Position numbers and translations under genes: made by a program. A stretch of 64,000 nt of DNA from Candidatus Lumbricidiphila eiseniae (GTDB taxonomy: Bacteria > Actinomycetota > Actinomycetes > Actinomycetales > Microbacteriaceae), in NCBI GenBank assembly GCA_002529645.1, contig NAEP01000028.1:1-64000 (forward strand). The letters are read 5' to 3'. This document shows positions 54,656 to 63,223 of this stretch, piece by piece. The first letter of the stretch is position 1. Every line of letters begins with the position of its first letter. The notes under the pieces were generated by a model. The model was not told where the DNA came from, did not search any database, and saw only the letters and a program-made list of their open reading frames with translations.

Positions 54656-55833
54656 CGTCGACACGCTCCCGTTGACACGGGTTGTGTCAGTGAGGCTGAC
54701 CGGTCTAAGAGCGGTTTCAGTGTGGTGAGCGGGATGGCGTAGGCGACGTGTGGGACACTGTCCGACTTTGCAAACACAACCCCCGCGACCTCGCCAGTGG
54801 ACGTGAGAATTGGTCCACCGGAGTTTCCCTGTAGCAGGTTGGCAGCGAGGGTTATGAGGTTTTGGCGAGAGCCGGTGCCGTTGTTGTTGATGGTGAGTTC
54901 TCCCTCTGCTAGGAGGCGGCCGGGTTCGATTGTGCGGGGGCCGCCAAACGGGTAACCAACAACCGCGACAGTCGTGTTGCTCGGTGGTTGAGGGGCGGCG
55001 AGTGTGAGCGGCGCGGCGCGTAAGTCTGGGACATCAATGAGGGCGAGGTCATTTGCAGCATCAAAGGCGACAACGCGTCCGCTGCGTCCAGCTTCGCCCG
55101 GCGGTTCCACCACGGGCGCGGTCACACCCGCGACGACGTGGGCGTTGGTGACAACACGACCGGGGCCAATAACGAATCCCGATCCCGACATATTAACACC
55201 GCATTCGTATGCCGCTCCGGTTATGCGAACCACAGAGTCGGTGGCGCGCGCCAGCGCGGGGGAGGACCTGATTTCCGCCGGGACATCCGGTGGTGCCGTG
55301 GGCGCTTCGATGACGGTGAGAAGCCACGGGATGGTCGTGTCGACGGTTGTTGATCGAAGCTGTGCCAGCCACGTTTTAGCGGCAGCTGGGGTGAGTTCAC
55401 CAATCGTGCGAAGTATCACTGAACTTGCCAGTGCCGGGGAGAGCACCGGAATTCCGACGGCAGTGATCCCCGATGCGAGCAGGCTGGACAGCGCCGCCGC
55501 AACACTGACTCGCCCAGCGGCACCCAACAGTCGATCAATCCCACCGAGCATGACAACGGATGCCCCGCGTCGCAGGATGCGACCAAGCCATCTACCGACC
55601 AGCGACCCGACGCCGATGAGTATGATCGCGGTGATGATGAGGGTGGGAACTCGCCACTGCGGACTCGGTGTGAACTGTGTCACCCACGGGAACAGCAGGT
55701 AGGCCGCGATGCCACCGGCTACGAACCCCAGCAGCCCCGCTGCCGATCTCAGCAGCCCCGCCCGCCAACCGGTGAATACGGCACCGAGCAGGATGACGAG
55801 CAGGATGCCATCGACGATGAGTTGAGGGCTCAT
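54652..55833 (-). CDS. MarP-like membrane serine protease
   Basis: 393 residues. The N-terminal 150 form a CvpA-type domain with four hydrophobic segments, the last being less clear. The C-terminal half is a trypsin-like protease with the triad visible: His in TNAHVV, Asp in NDLALIDV and Ser in GNSGGP. This architecture matches mycobacterial MarP (Rv3671c), which protects cells in acid; the same role here is an inference. It is convergent with galM. Confidence 0.92.
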   Translation of the reverse strand: MSPQLIVDGILLVILLGAVFTGWRAGLLRSAAGLLGFVAGGIAAYLLFPWVTQFTPSPQWRVPTLIITAIILIGVGSLVGRWLGRILRRGASVVMLGGIDRLLGAAGRVSVAAALSSLLASGITAVGIPVLSPALASSVILRTIGELTPAAAKTWLAQLRSTTVDTTIPWLLTVIEAPTAPPDVPAEIRSSPALARATDSVVRITGAAYECGVNMSGSGFVIGPGRVVTNAHVVAGVTAPVVEPPGEAGRSGRVVAFDAANDLALIDVPDLRAAPLTLAAPQPPSNTTVAVVGYPFGGPRTIEPGRLLAEGELTINNNGTGSRQNLITLAANLLQGNSGGPILTSTGEVAGVVFAKSDSVPHVAYAIPLTTLKPLLDRSASLTQPVSTGACRR

Positions 55834-55888
55834 GGGTTGCGTCCTTTGCTTGTGCGGTCGCTGCCACTTTACTCAAGAGCACTGACAA

Positions 55889-56030
55889 TCGCTCTCGTAG
55901 GTCTTGGCAAAGTTGTGGGTGAGTCACGAAACGATCTACCAGTGCACAACCACTCTCGTGGGCATTGGCGAAATGCCCGAGGTTCTCGTTCACTCTCGTC
56001 GGTGTTGGCGAAATGTCCGAGGTTCTCGTT
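55889..56030. repeat. 40-bp tandem repeats before the Fic remnant
   Basis: Copies at 55951-55990 and 55991-56030 agree at 36 of 40 positions (CACTCTCGT...GGCGAAATG...CCGAGGTTCTCGTT). A third, weaker copy starts at 55889, 60 bases before the first. The 205 bases between the protease and the Fic remnant consist mostly of these repeats. Confidence 0.75.
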
Positions 56031-56038
56031 TGTCATGA

Positions 56039-56632
56039 ATGGTGCCGGGGCATGGATCCGGCCGACCCGTCTCGCCTGCCCGGTTGTCAGATACTCTTCG
56101 CGAACAACGGGCAGCGCGTCTGAAGGGTGGCCTCTACCATCTGACACAGGTGCGGATGGTGTACAACACCAACCGCATTGAGGGAAACCAGCTCAGCGAA
56201 GATCAGACTCGCTACATCTACGAGAGTCGAACGATCGGTGGTCGCAGGACGGTGTCGCCCGGGCGCATTGAGCTTGCGGTCGAGGAGATCATTCATGATC
56301 GGGCTGTGCAGCAAGGTGCGCAGGGTCAGGTGTCGTTCGAGGGCATCGTGGATTTTCACTACCGCTTCGAGCACATTCATCCCTTCCAGGATGGCAATGG
56401 GTGGGAAGGTCGGACTGTCATGTTCCAGCAGCGCCTGCAGAACAAGATCATGCCGTTCATCGTGCTCGACTCCCAGAAGGAGTTCTACTACCGCGGGCTC
56501 GCGGGGTGCGAAGTCGAGCCGGGCTATCTGCGCGGTGCGCCGAGCGCGTGGAGTCAGGGCAGAAGGCCAGATTTCGTCGGACTCAGTGCTCAGAAGCGGC
56601 ACCGAGCGCACGCAGCGCGACCCAGGCTGTGA
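56039..56632 (+). pseudogene. degraded Fic-family gene
   Basis: The frame keeps GGLYHLTQVRMVYNTNRIEGNQLSEDQTRYIYE (about residues 30-62) and the core HPFQDGNGWEGR, where the consensus HPFxDGNGRxGR has Arg in place of this Trp. The stretch between IELAVEEIIHD and FEGIVDFHYRFE is far shorter than in intact Fic proteins of this type, so an internal deletion is likely. The last 35 residues do not fit, while another frame continues the family better. The 3' end overlaps the PucR gene. An adenylyltransferase activity is therefore unlikely. Confidence 0.7.
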
Positions 56633-58094
56633 AACGGTCATCCGGGTCGTTGAGGGAGAGCCCCGTGAGTTCTTCGATTCGGGTGATGCGGTTTTTCAGG
56701 GTGTGACGGTGCACTCCGAGGCGTTCGGCGGTGACACCCCAGGAGCCGTGTTCCGCCAGATATATCCGGAGTGTCTCGACGAGGTGGCCGCCGAGAGCGG
56801 GAGCGCGGAGCGCGGCGAGTGGTTTCATCAGCTGAATGAGTTGGTCATCTTCCAGAGCATCCAGAATGAGTTGCACGGTAGGGATTGCGCTGTAGTGCAC
56901 CACGGAATGACCGCGCAGAATCGCGGATTCGTGGGCCTGACGGGCCTCGACGATCGACGACCGGAGCCTCGACAGCGGGGCACTCGAACCGAACCCGCAT
57001 CTGAGCATCGCACCGGCCTCCACGAACGTTGATTCCACCCTCGTGGCAAACTCGGCGACCAGGTCGTCGCTGATCAGACCGATAACCCGATCCTTTTCGG
57101 TGAGGATGGTGTGCACGGCCCCCAACTCATCAAGCCAGCGCAGTACCTTTCTCTCTACCTCAACCACTCGCGTGCGCGCCGAGATCACAAAACCCGTAAG
57201 CGTCTCATCCCGAACATCCCACCGCTTTAACAAGATCTCTGGCGACGACGGTGCGTCACAGAGCACACTCCGCACCAGCAACTCTCTGCCGAGACGCTCC
57301 GTGACACTGTGTTCGTGGGTGCGAACCAGCAGGTCGAGGAGAGCGGATGCCTGCGCCGCCAGATCGCGAGTGCGGCTCGTCGAGCCGTCGCGCGAGGCCA
57401 CAACCAGAAACGCCCGCAGATCCTTGGCCTCACCCACCCGGTGAACTTGCAGGCCGGGATGTCGCACCCTCGTCGCACGATTCATCGCCGCTGATGCGGC
57501 ATCTTCCAGGTGCAGCGCACCGGCCCCCGCACTTGTCATGGCCCGGCCGTGGTTGTCGAGAAGCACACACCAGCCGTTGAGCTGATGCGCGAGTTCGACG
57601 ATCATCGCCTCAATGCCCCCTCGGCGTGCTACCTGGGCGAGCACCCTTGTTCCCGCCGTGATCAACCTCGCCTCCGCAGCTCGGTCAATTGCCAGTGCGG
57701 TGGTGAGCCGGGCATGGAGCAGCACGAGATCCAGCTCTGTCGATACGAGAACGGTAAGACCTGCCGCTGTGGCCACATCGCTCAGCTTCCGGACAGCATT
57801 CGCGGGAACATACGTCACAGGGACTGCTTCGCGGAGGGTGTCGAGGCGCTGCCCGGAATCGCGGATAGCGGTGCTGATCTCGTCGACACCGGCTACGACC
57901 AGACTGACGAACTTCTCGTTCGCGACCACGCTGAACTCGCGGAGAAAGACAACGTCGTCAACAGCTCTCTCCAGCGGAATCGGGGCTCCCGCGACGGAGG
58001 CACGCGCGACGCGTGCGGCGGCGGCGAGGTCCATGACCATCCTCTCAATATACAAACGGGCAGATCTAATCGGTTTATTCGACATTTTTGTCAT
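56583..58094 (-). CDS. PucR-family transcriptional regulator
   Basis: 503 residues. The C-terminal PucR helix-turn-helix is clear (LRIYLAEHGSWGVTAERLGVHRHTLKNRITRIEELTGLSL, about residues 443-482). The middle is a GGDEF-like fold region (GFVISARTRVVEVERKVLRWLDELG), and the N-terminus resembles a sensor domain. It is divergent from the alcohol dehydrogenase gene and probably regulates it and the permease. Confidence 0.9.
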   Translation of the reverse strand: MTKMSNKPIRSARLYIERMVMDLAAAARVARASVAGAPIPLERAVDDVVFLREFSVVANEKFVSLVVAGVDEISTAIRDSGQRLDTLREAVPVTYVPANAVRKLSDVATAAGLTVLVSTELDLVLLHARLTTALAIDRAAEARLITAGTRVLAQVARRGGIEAMIVELAHQLNGWCVLLDNHGRAMTSAGAGALHLEDAASAAMNRATRVRHPGLQVHRVGEAKDLRAFLVVASRDGSTSRTRDLAAQASALLDLLVRTHEHSVTERLGRELLVRSVLCDAPSSPEILLKRWDVRDETLTGFVISARTRVVEVERKVLRWLDELGAVHTILTEKDRVIGLISDDLVAEFATRVESTFVEAGAMLRCGFGSSAPLSRLRSSIVEARQAHESAILRGHSVVHYSAIPTVQLILDALEDDQLIQLMKPLAALRAPALGGHLVETLRIYLAEHGSWGVTAERLGVHRHTLKNRITRIEELTGLSLNDPDDRFTAWVALRALGAASEH

Positions 58095-58157
58095 CGCCGC
58101 CCGCTGAATGTTCTGCGTAACATTGGCTCAATTCGCGGGAGCGTTCGAAACCCGGAT

Positions 58158-58217
58158 CCGAACCCGAACCCGAACCCGAACCTAGACCCAGACCCAGACC
58201 CAGACCCAGACCCGAAC
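58158..58217. repeat. hexanucleotide microsatellite before adh
   Basis: About four AACCCG units, then about five GACCCA units, then AACCCG-like sequence. It lies between the divergent PucR and dehydrogenase genes. In one frame it reads (PN)n(PD)n, but it is upstream of the dehydrogenase start. Confidence 0.9.
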
Positions 58218-58337
58218 AACCCGCAGTCGCCTCCCACGCCACACGACCAGCATCCAGAGATCCGTGCACGCCCATGCGCCACGAGCACCCTGTCTCCCAC
58301 CCCTGATTCGGACCAGTTTCCAAAGACAAGGAAGCCC

Positions 58338-59435
58338 ATGAAAGCCGTTATCTTCCGCAACACCGATGAGCCCGTTGAGTTCACTGACATCGAGATCTCC
58401 GCCCCCAAGCGCGGAGAGGTGAGGGTTAAGATCGCCGCGGCCGGTGTCTGCCACTCCGACCTGCACATCCGCCGCGGGGAATGGGATGCTGCTGTCCCTC
58501 TGGTGATGGGCCACGAAGGTTCCGGTGTAGTCGTCGAGCTCGGTGAGGGTGTCACCTCACTCTCCGTTGGAGACCACGTTGTGCTGTCCTGGGTCCCGCC
58601 GTGTGGTGAGTGCCGCAACTGCCGCTCCGGCCACGAGGCTCGCTGCCGCACCGTTGCAACGATCGTTGCTCCCCGGGGTGTTCTGTTCGACGGAACCTCC
58701 CGACTGTCGAAGGATGGTGAGGAGATCCATCACTACCTCGGTGTGTCGTCGTTCGCCGAAGAGGTCATCGTTCCAGCGTCCGGTGCGGTCAAAGTGCGCG
58801 ACGACGCTCCGCTCGATGTGATCGCCCTCGTCGGATGCGCGGTCGCCACCGGCGTTGGTGCTGTTCTCAACACCGCGGCCGTCGAGCCGGGTTCGACCGT
58901 CGCCGTGATCGGATGCGGTGGCGTTGGTCTCAACGTGATCCAGGGTGCAAAGCTCGCCGGTGCCTTGCGGATCGTCGCGATCGATATCCGCCCGGAGAAG
59001 CTGGAACTCTCCGCCCAGTTCGGAGCGACCGACCGTATCGACGCGTCATCTGTCGACGCGGTCGACGCCGTCCACGAATTCCTCCCCGATGGTGTTGACT
59101 ACGCGTTCGACGCCATCGGCCGCACACTGACCACTGAGCAGGCGATCCAGATGCTCGGCCTTGGCGGCGCCGCGGTGATCGTCGGCCTCCCCCCGACGGG
59201 CGCTCGCGCGTCGTTCGAACCCCTCACCCTCGCCGAGTCCGACCAGCGAATCCTTGGCTCCAACTACGGCAGTATCCGCCCCGCAATTGATATTCCCGCG
59301 CTCGTTGACCGCTACATGGACGGCCAGCTCAAACTCGACCCGCTGGTTTCTTCGAGGCGCCCGCTGTCGGAAGCGCTCGCCGCCCTTGATGATCTCGAGA
59401 CCGGCAGCGCACTGCGCACCCTGCTCATCCCGTAA
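58338..59435 (+). CDS. zinc-dependent alcohol dehydrogenase
   Basis: 365 residues from the ATG at 58338, preceded by AAGGAAG; the frame is open far upstream across the microsatellite, but family members start here (MKAVIFRNTDEPVEF). Catalytic zinc ligands are Cys in AAGVCHSDLH, His-Glu in MGHEGSG and a distal Cys; structural zinc Cys cluster is CGECRNCRSGHEARC. NAD site GCGGVGLNVIQGAKLAG. Substrate unknown; the neighbouring permease and PucR suggest catabolism of an amine or alcohol. Confidence 0.92.
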   Translation: MKAVIFRNTDEPVEFTDIEISAPKRGEVRVKIAAAGVCHSDLHIRRGEWDAAVPLVMGHEGSGVVVELGEGVTSLSVGDHVVLSWVPPCGECRNCRSGHEARCRTVATIVAPRGVLFDGTSRLSKDGEEIHHYLGVSSFAEEVIVPASGAVKVRDDAPLDVIALVGCAVATGVGAVLNTAAVEPGSTVAVIGCGGVGLNVIQGAKLAGALRIVAIDIRPEKLELSAQFGATDRIDASSVDAVDAVHEFLPDGVDYAFDAIGRTLTTEQAIQMLGLGGAAVIVGLPPTGARASFEPLTLAESDQRILGSNYGSIRPAIDIPALVDRYMDGQLKLDPLVSSRRPLSEALAALDDLETGSALRTLLIP

Positions 59436-59602
59436 CCACCGCTATTGTTCGCTCGCGGCATCCGGCACCCTCAGATCCCTGAGTCGTCGTTTCCTCCGCG
59501 GCCGACCTTCCCGGAGCGGGGTGGTGCTACCCCCTTTCAGCGTCCTACCCCTCCTATCGCTCAGAACCTATCCTCGCCCGACCTGCCGGAGAATCCACCA
59601 CC

Positions 59603-61033
59603 ATGACTACTCGTACCCGACCTGAAACCCCGAGTGATGCGGGCCTGCGCCGCGGGGTGATGAGCTGGCCAGAATTGGCCGCACAGGCAATCGCCAACAT
59701 CGCCCCGAGCGCCGTTATCGCCTTCACCGCGGCAGCTATCTATCTTGGCGCAGGCGATGGAACCGTTTACTCCTTTATTCTGGCCACCACTGTGATCCTC
59801 TCAGTGGGGTATTGCGTTGTGGTCTTCGCCCGCAAACACGCGTCTGCCGGATCGCTCTACACTTACGTGTCAAAAGGCCTCGGCTCGTTCGGTGCCTACC
59901 TGGCTGGCACTGCACTTCTCATCGGATGTTGGGGGATCGCGGCGGGCTCGCTCGGTGGTTCGGTCTCCTACTTCCAGCAGTTCCTTGTGCTTGTCGGCGT
60001 TCCGGTTTCCGGTGTCGCGCCGCAGATCGCCCTGGCCGTTGTGCTCGGTGGCCTCGCCACACTGTTCACGATCCGTGGCATCCGCTTGTCAGCTCGGGTT
60101 TCGCTGACGCTCGAACTGGTGTCGGTCACGATTATCTTTGTGCTGTTGATTCTCGCGTTGGTGTGGGCTGGCTCGCGAGCCTGGGATCCGTCACAGTTCT
60201 TACTCGAAGAGGTTCCGCTGCAGGGGGTCGCTTCTGGAATGGTGCTCGGTATCCTCGGTTTTGTCGGATTCTCATCGGCGGACGCGCTCGGTCGGGAAGC
60301 CAAGAACCCCTACTTGGCCATCCCGCGAGTCATAGTGTGGAGCGCCGTGACCGTCGGTCTGCTGTACGTGATCGCCGCGTACACACAGGTAGTTGTGCTC
60401 GGAAGCGACCTCGCCACGAGTGCGAGCCCGCTCGAAGACATCGCGTCAATGATCGGGATGCCCGGCTGGTTCGCGCCAGTGCTCACGTTTGGTGTCGGCG
60501 CGTCGTTTTTTGCGGTCGTCGTCGCTCCGCTCAACGTGGTTGGTCGCATCGTCTACGTGATGGGTAAAGAGGGAGTTGTGTCCGAGCGATTCGGTCGCAC
60601 CCATGAGCGCCACCTCACTCCACACCGGGCGCTGTGTGTTGCCGGTCCCGCCGCCGTGATCCTCGACATCATTCTGTTGGTACTCAATGTTGACCCTATG
60701 GAGATCGTCGTGTGGGTTGACACCTACGGAACCTACGGCTACATGATGGCGTATGCCCTCGTCGCGATCGCCTGCGTGGTGTACACCCGCCGCGAGAAGA
60801 TGAGCAACTGGCTCGTGTGGGTCTGCGCTGTGATCGCCATCGTCAGCATGGTCTACGTGTTCATTGCGAGTGTGTATCCCGTGCCGATTTTTCCACTCAA
60901 CGTGATTCCGTACATCTTCCTGCTCACGATGATCGTGGCCATCGGCTGGTACCTGTACCTGGCCAAGTCACGCCCAGACGTGATCCGTCACATCGGCAAC
61001 ACCGAGACCGAGCTGTTGGAGGGCATTGGTTAA
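59603..61033 (+). CDS. APC-superfamily amino acid/amine permease
   Basis: 476 residues with about twelve hydrophobic segments. The conserved start region of the superfamily is visible (MSWPELAAQAIANIAPSAVIAFTAAAIYLGAGDGTVYSFILA, about residues 16-57), and TM6 region GILGFVGFSSADALGREAKNP fits. It is downstream of the dehydrogenase and likely in the same transcript. Confidence 0.9.
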   Translation: MTTRTRPETPSDAGLRRGVMSWPELAAQAIANIAPSAVIAFTAAAIYLGAGDGTVYSFILATTVILSVGYCVVVFARKHASAGSLYTYVSKGLGSFGAYLAGTALLIGCWGIAAGSLGGSVSYFQQFLVLVGVPVSGVAPQIALAVVLGGLATLFTIRGIRLSARVSLTLELVSVTIIFVLLILALVWAGSRAWDPSQFLLEEVPLQGVASGMVLGILGFVGFSSADALGREAKNPYLAIPRVIVWSAVTVGLLYVIAAYTQVVVLGSDLATSASPLEDIASMIGMPGWFAPVLTFGVGASFFAVVVAPLNVVGRIVYVMGKEGVVSERFGRTHERHLTPHRALCVAGPAAVILDIILLVLNVDPMEIVVWVDTYGTYGYMMAYALVAIACVVYTRREKMSNWLVWVCAVIAIVSMVYVFIASVYPVPIFPLNVIPYIFLLTMIVAIGWYLYLAKSRPDVIRHIGNTETELLEGIG

Positions 61034-61439
61034 CCAATCGTCAGTCTGCTAGTTATGCACGACGATGACGAGCACTACCGGGCCGCAGCCGCGACACCGC
61101 GTGGCACCTGTGGATCTCGGATTTGTCCGCACGTCACATACAGGTCACCCAAGACAGTGCTCAGTTTCTGAGGGTTTCGGGATGCATCCCGGTGCCGTAT
61201 TCGAGTGAGTGTTGCGGTTCATGATCGCACGTGGAGAGCTGATGAAAACGTATGTGACCCGGGCAAGAACCCGCGAGAACATGCCGACAACAACGCTCTC
61301 ACAGGGAGTGTCGTGGACATTCCACCTCGCGTTCGGCCCGAAGCATCCCGGCAGGCTCAGGTGCTCTGGGATGTGGATTTTGACTCATATGTCATGTTAT
61401 ATATTGCTATAATTCACATAATCAAACAAGAGATTGACG
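61034..61439. other. 406-base region between permease and SDR gene
   Basis: No gene recognised; an 82-codon frame at 61205-61453 runs into the SDR start and has no family look. A perfect 14-nt palindrome CGGGATGCATCCCG is at 61178-61191. The last 60 bases are markedly AT-rich and contain the SDR promoter and operator. Confidence 0.6.
61394..61421 (+). promoter_or_regulatory. promoter/DeoR operator of the SDR gene
   Basis: A consensus -10 box TATAAT is at 61408-61413 with a poor -35. The minus strand of 61409-61421 reads TTATGTGAATTAT, identical over 13 nt to the start of the palindrome at 63170-63189. A shared DeoR site is likely. Confidence 0.6.
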
Positions 61440-62210
61440 ATGAAGTTCAATGACCTGGAGGGTCGCGTTGCGGCTGTTACCGGTGGAGCGCGTGGCCTTG
61501 GCTTTTCTGCCGCCGAGGCGTTCGCTCAACAGGGATGCGCCGTGGCGCTGTTCGACATCCTCCCCGATGTTGGATCATCCGCTGCCCGACTGGCATCAGA
61601 GTACGGCGTACGAACCTTTGCCGCGCACATGGACGTGACCGATCAAAAATCGGTCGCCGAGGGATTCGCAGGAGCAGCGGCTGCTCTCGGCACCGCGCAG
61701 ATACTGCTCACGGCGGCTGGAATTACGATCTGGAACGACAGTGTTGACGTGTCTGCCGCGCAGTGGCGCAGGGTCATGTCGGTCAACCTCGATGGGACAT
61801 TCTTCTCCGCGCAGGCCTTTGGTAGGCGACTCATCACGGCGGGTATTCCCGGAAGTGCGATCCTTGTCTCGTCAATGTCGGGTTCGGTTGTTAACACTCC
61901 GCAGCATCAGGTGTCGTACAACGCGTCTAAGGCGGCGGTTACCCAGCTCGCGAAGTCGCTGGCCGTCGAGTGGGCACCTGTAGGTATTCGGGTCAACGCT
62001 ATTGCGCCCGGGTACATGCTGTCAGATATGACGCGGCAGTTTACCGACCAGAACCCCGACTTGGCTGCTGATTGGGTCGCACGCATTCCCGCTGGGCGAA
62101 TGGGAGAGCCGTCGGATCTCCACGGGCTGGTGGTTTACCTGGCGTCGGATGCCTCGTCGTATGTGACTGCCCAGAACCTGGTGATCGACGGCGGCTATAC
62201 GGCCGTCTGA
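61440..62210 (+). CDS. SDR-family sugar/polyol dehydrogenase
   Basis: 256 residues from the ATG at 61440 (a TTG two codons earlier is possible). Classical short-chain dehydrogenase: cofactor loop TGGARGLG at residues 14-21, NNAG-position replaced by LTAAGI, catalytic Ser region LVSSMSGSV and the YNASK pair. The end GGYTAV is typical. Position next to a DeoR regulator and a RhaD-type gene suggests oxidation of a deoxysugar, pentitol or similar; the substrate is not known. Confidence 0.9.
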   Translation: MKFNDLEGRVAAVTGGARGLGFSAAEAFAQQGCAVALFDILPDVGSSAARLASEYGVRTFAAHMDVTDQKSVAEGFAGAAAALGTAQILLTAAGITIWNDSVDVSAAQWRRVMSVNLDGTFFSAQAFGRRLITAGIPGSAILVSSMSGSVVNTPQHQVSYNASKAAVTQLAKSLAVEWAPVGIRVNAIAPGYMLSDMTRQFTDQNPDLAADWVARIPAGRMGEPSDLHGLVVYLASDASSYVTAQNLVIDGGYTAV

Positions 62211-62327
62211 TCGCTCGCGCTGAAGACCCACTCGTGCTGAGGGTGAGGCTTGCCGGTGGCGCTGATGCCCCGCAGGTGGTCACGGGGCACAGCGCTCTGG
62301 CACGGTACGAGCATTGCGGTGTGACGG

Positions 62328-63086
62328 TCAGTGGATCTCGGGAATGAACTCCCGGTAGGCGTTGAGGCGAGTGTCGTTTGGGTCGAGTTCGGTGACAAGC
62401 ACGTCGAAGTGAGACAGTGAGAGTGATCGGAAGCGGGCCCGCGTTGCAAACTTGCTGGAGTCGACCGCCAGGATGACCTTTTGCGAGGCGTTGACCATAG
62501 CCTGCTTAACAGCGACCTGCTCAAGGGTGATCTCACTGGTTCCGAAGTCCGGGTCAATGCTCATTGTCGAGAGGAAGCACGCATCAAGGCTGAACTGTTG
62601 GACCGACTGTACTGCCAGCGATCCGACCAGGCTGAGGTTAGTCTCTTCACGTTCGCCTCCGGTTAGGTAGGTTCTGATGCCTTCCCGCCCGCACAGGGTC
62701 TGGAAAGCGCTAAAGCCGTTGGTGATCACGGAGGTGCGGGTCGCGGCTATTGTTTTGGCAAAAGCGTGAACGGTGGTGGAGGAGTCGAGGGCAATCGCCA
62801 TGTCTGGTTCGATGAACCTCAGAAGCTTTCCGGCGATGTCTTGCTTGGCTGTTGCATTCTGATACTGGCGTTGTGAGAAGTCATCGCCCGCGACGGCGAC
62901 AACTCCTCCGCGCACCCGCCGCGCGATTCCGGCGTGTACGAACACATCGAAATCGCGCCGGATGGTCATGGGATGCACCCCCCACCGGAGCGCCGCATCT
63001 TTCAGGTGGAGGGTTCCTCGGCGCTGCAGTTCCTGAGCCATCAACTCGCGACGTGCTTCCGCGTCGAGCGTGCCGGTCACCGCCAT
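62328..63086 (-). CDS. DeoR-family sugar regulator
   Basis: 252 residues. The N-terminal winged helix reads RRELMAQELQRRGTLHLKDAALRWGVHPMTIRRDFD (about residues 11-46) and the C-terminal sugar-phosphate sensor domain contains ALDSSTTVHAFA and TNGFSAFQ. GTAGGAGAG precedes the ATG. It sits between SDR and aldolase genes and is divergent from the latter; the shared operator motif implies it controls both. Confidence 0.93.
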   Translation of the reverse strand: MAVTGTLDAEARRELMAQELQRRGTLHLKDAALRWGVHPMTIRRDFDVFVHAGIARRVRGGVVAVAGDDFSQRQYQNATAKQDIAGKLLRFIEPDMAIALDSSTTVHAFAKTIAATRTSVITNGFSAFQTLCGREGIRTYLTGGEREETNLSLVGSLAVQSVQQFSLDACFLSTMSIDPDFGTSEITLEQVAVKQAMVNASQKVILAVDSSKFATRARFRSLSLSHFDVLVTELDPNDTRLNAYREFIPEIH

Positions 63087-63169
63087 CGTGCTCTCCTACT
63101 TTCAACTCAACCGCATCGATCCTATTGCCCTGTGAGCTAGCGTCATGCTAGTGTCGGAGTGTTGATAGT

Positions 63170-63189
63170 TTATGTGAATTATTACATAA
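63170..63189. promoter_or_regulatory. DeoR operator in the divergent promoter region
   Basis: TTATGTGAATTATTACATAA has perfect 6-bp arms (TTATGT/ACATAA). TTGATA at 63162-63167 could be the -35 box of the aldolase gene, with CATAAA or TAAAGT as -10, so the operator overlaps the promoter. Confidence 0.65.
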
Positions 63190-63223
63190 AGTAACACTAC
63201 TGGCTCGTCGCAAAGGATGTGAG

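Noticed and set aside
58143-58160. GTTCGAAACCCGG resembling a tRNA T-loop
   Set aside because: No acceptor, D or anticodon stems can be drawn around it; it merges into the hexanucleotide repeat.
61205-61453. 82-codon frame before the SDR gene
   Set aside because: It crosses the AT-rich promoter and the SDR start codon, and the sequence has no family character.
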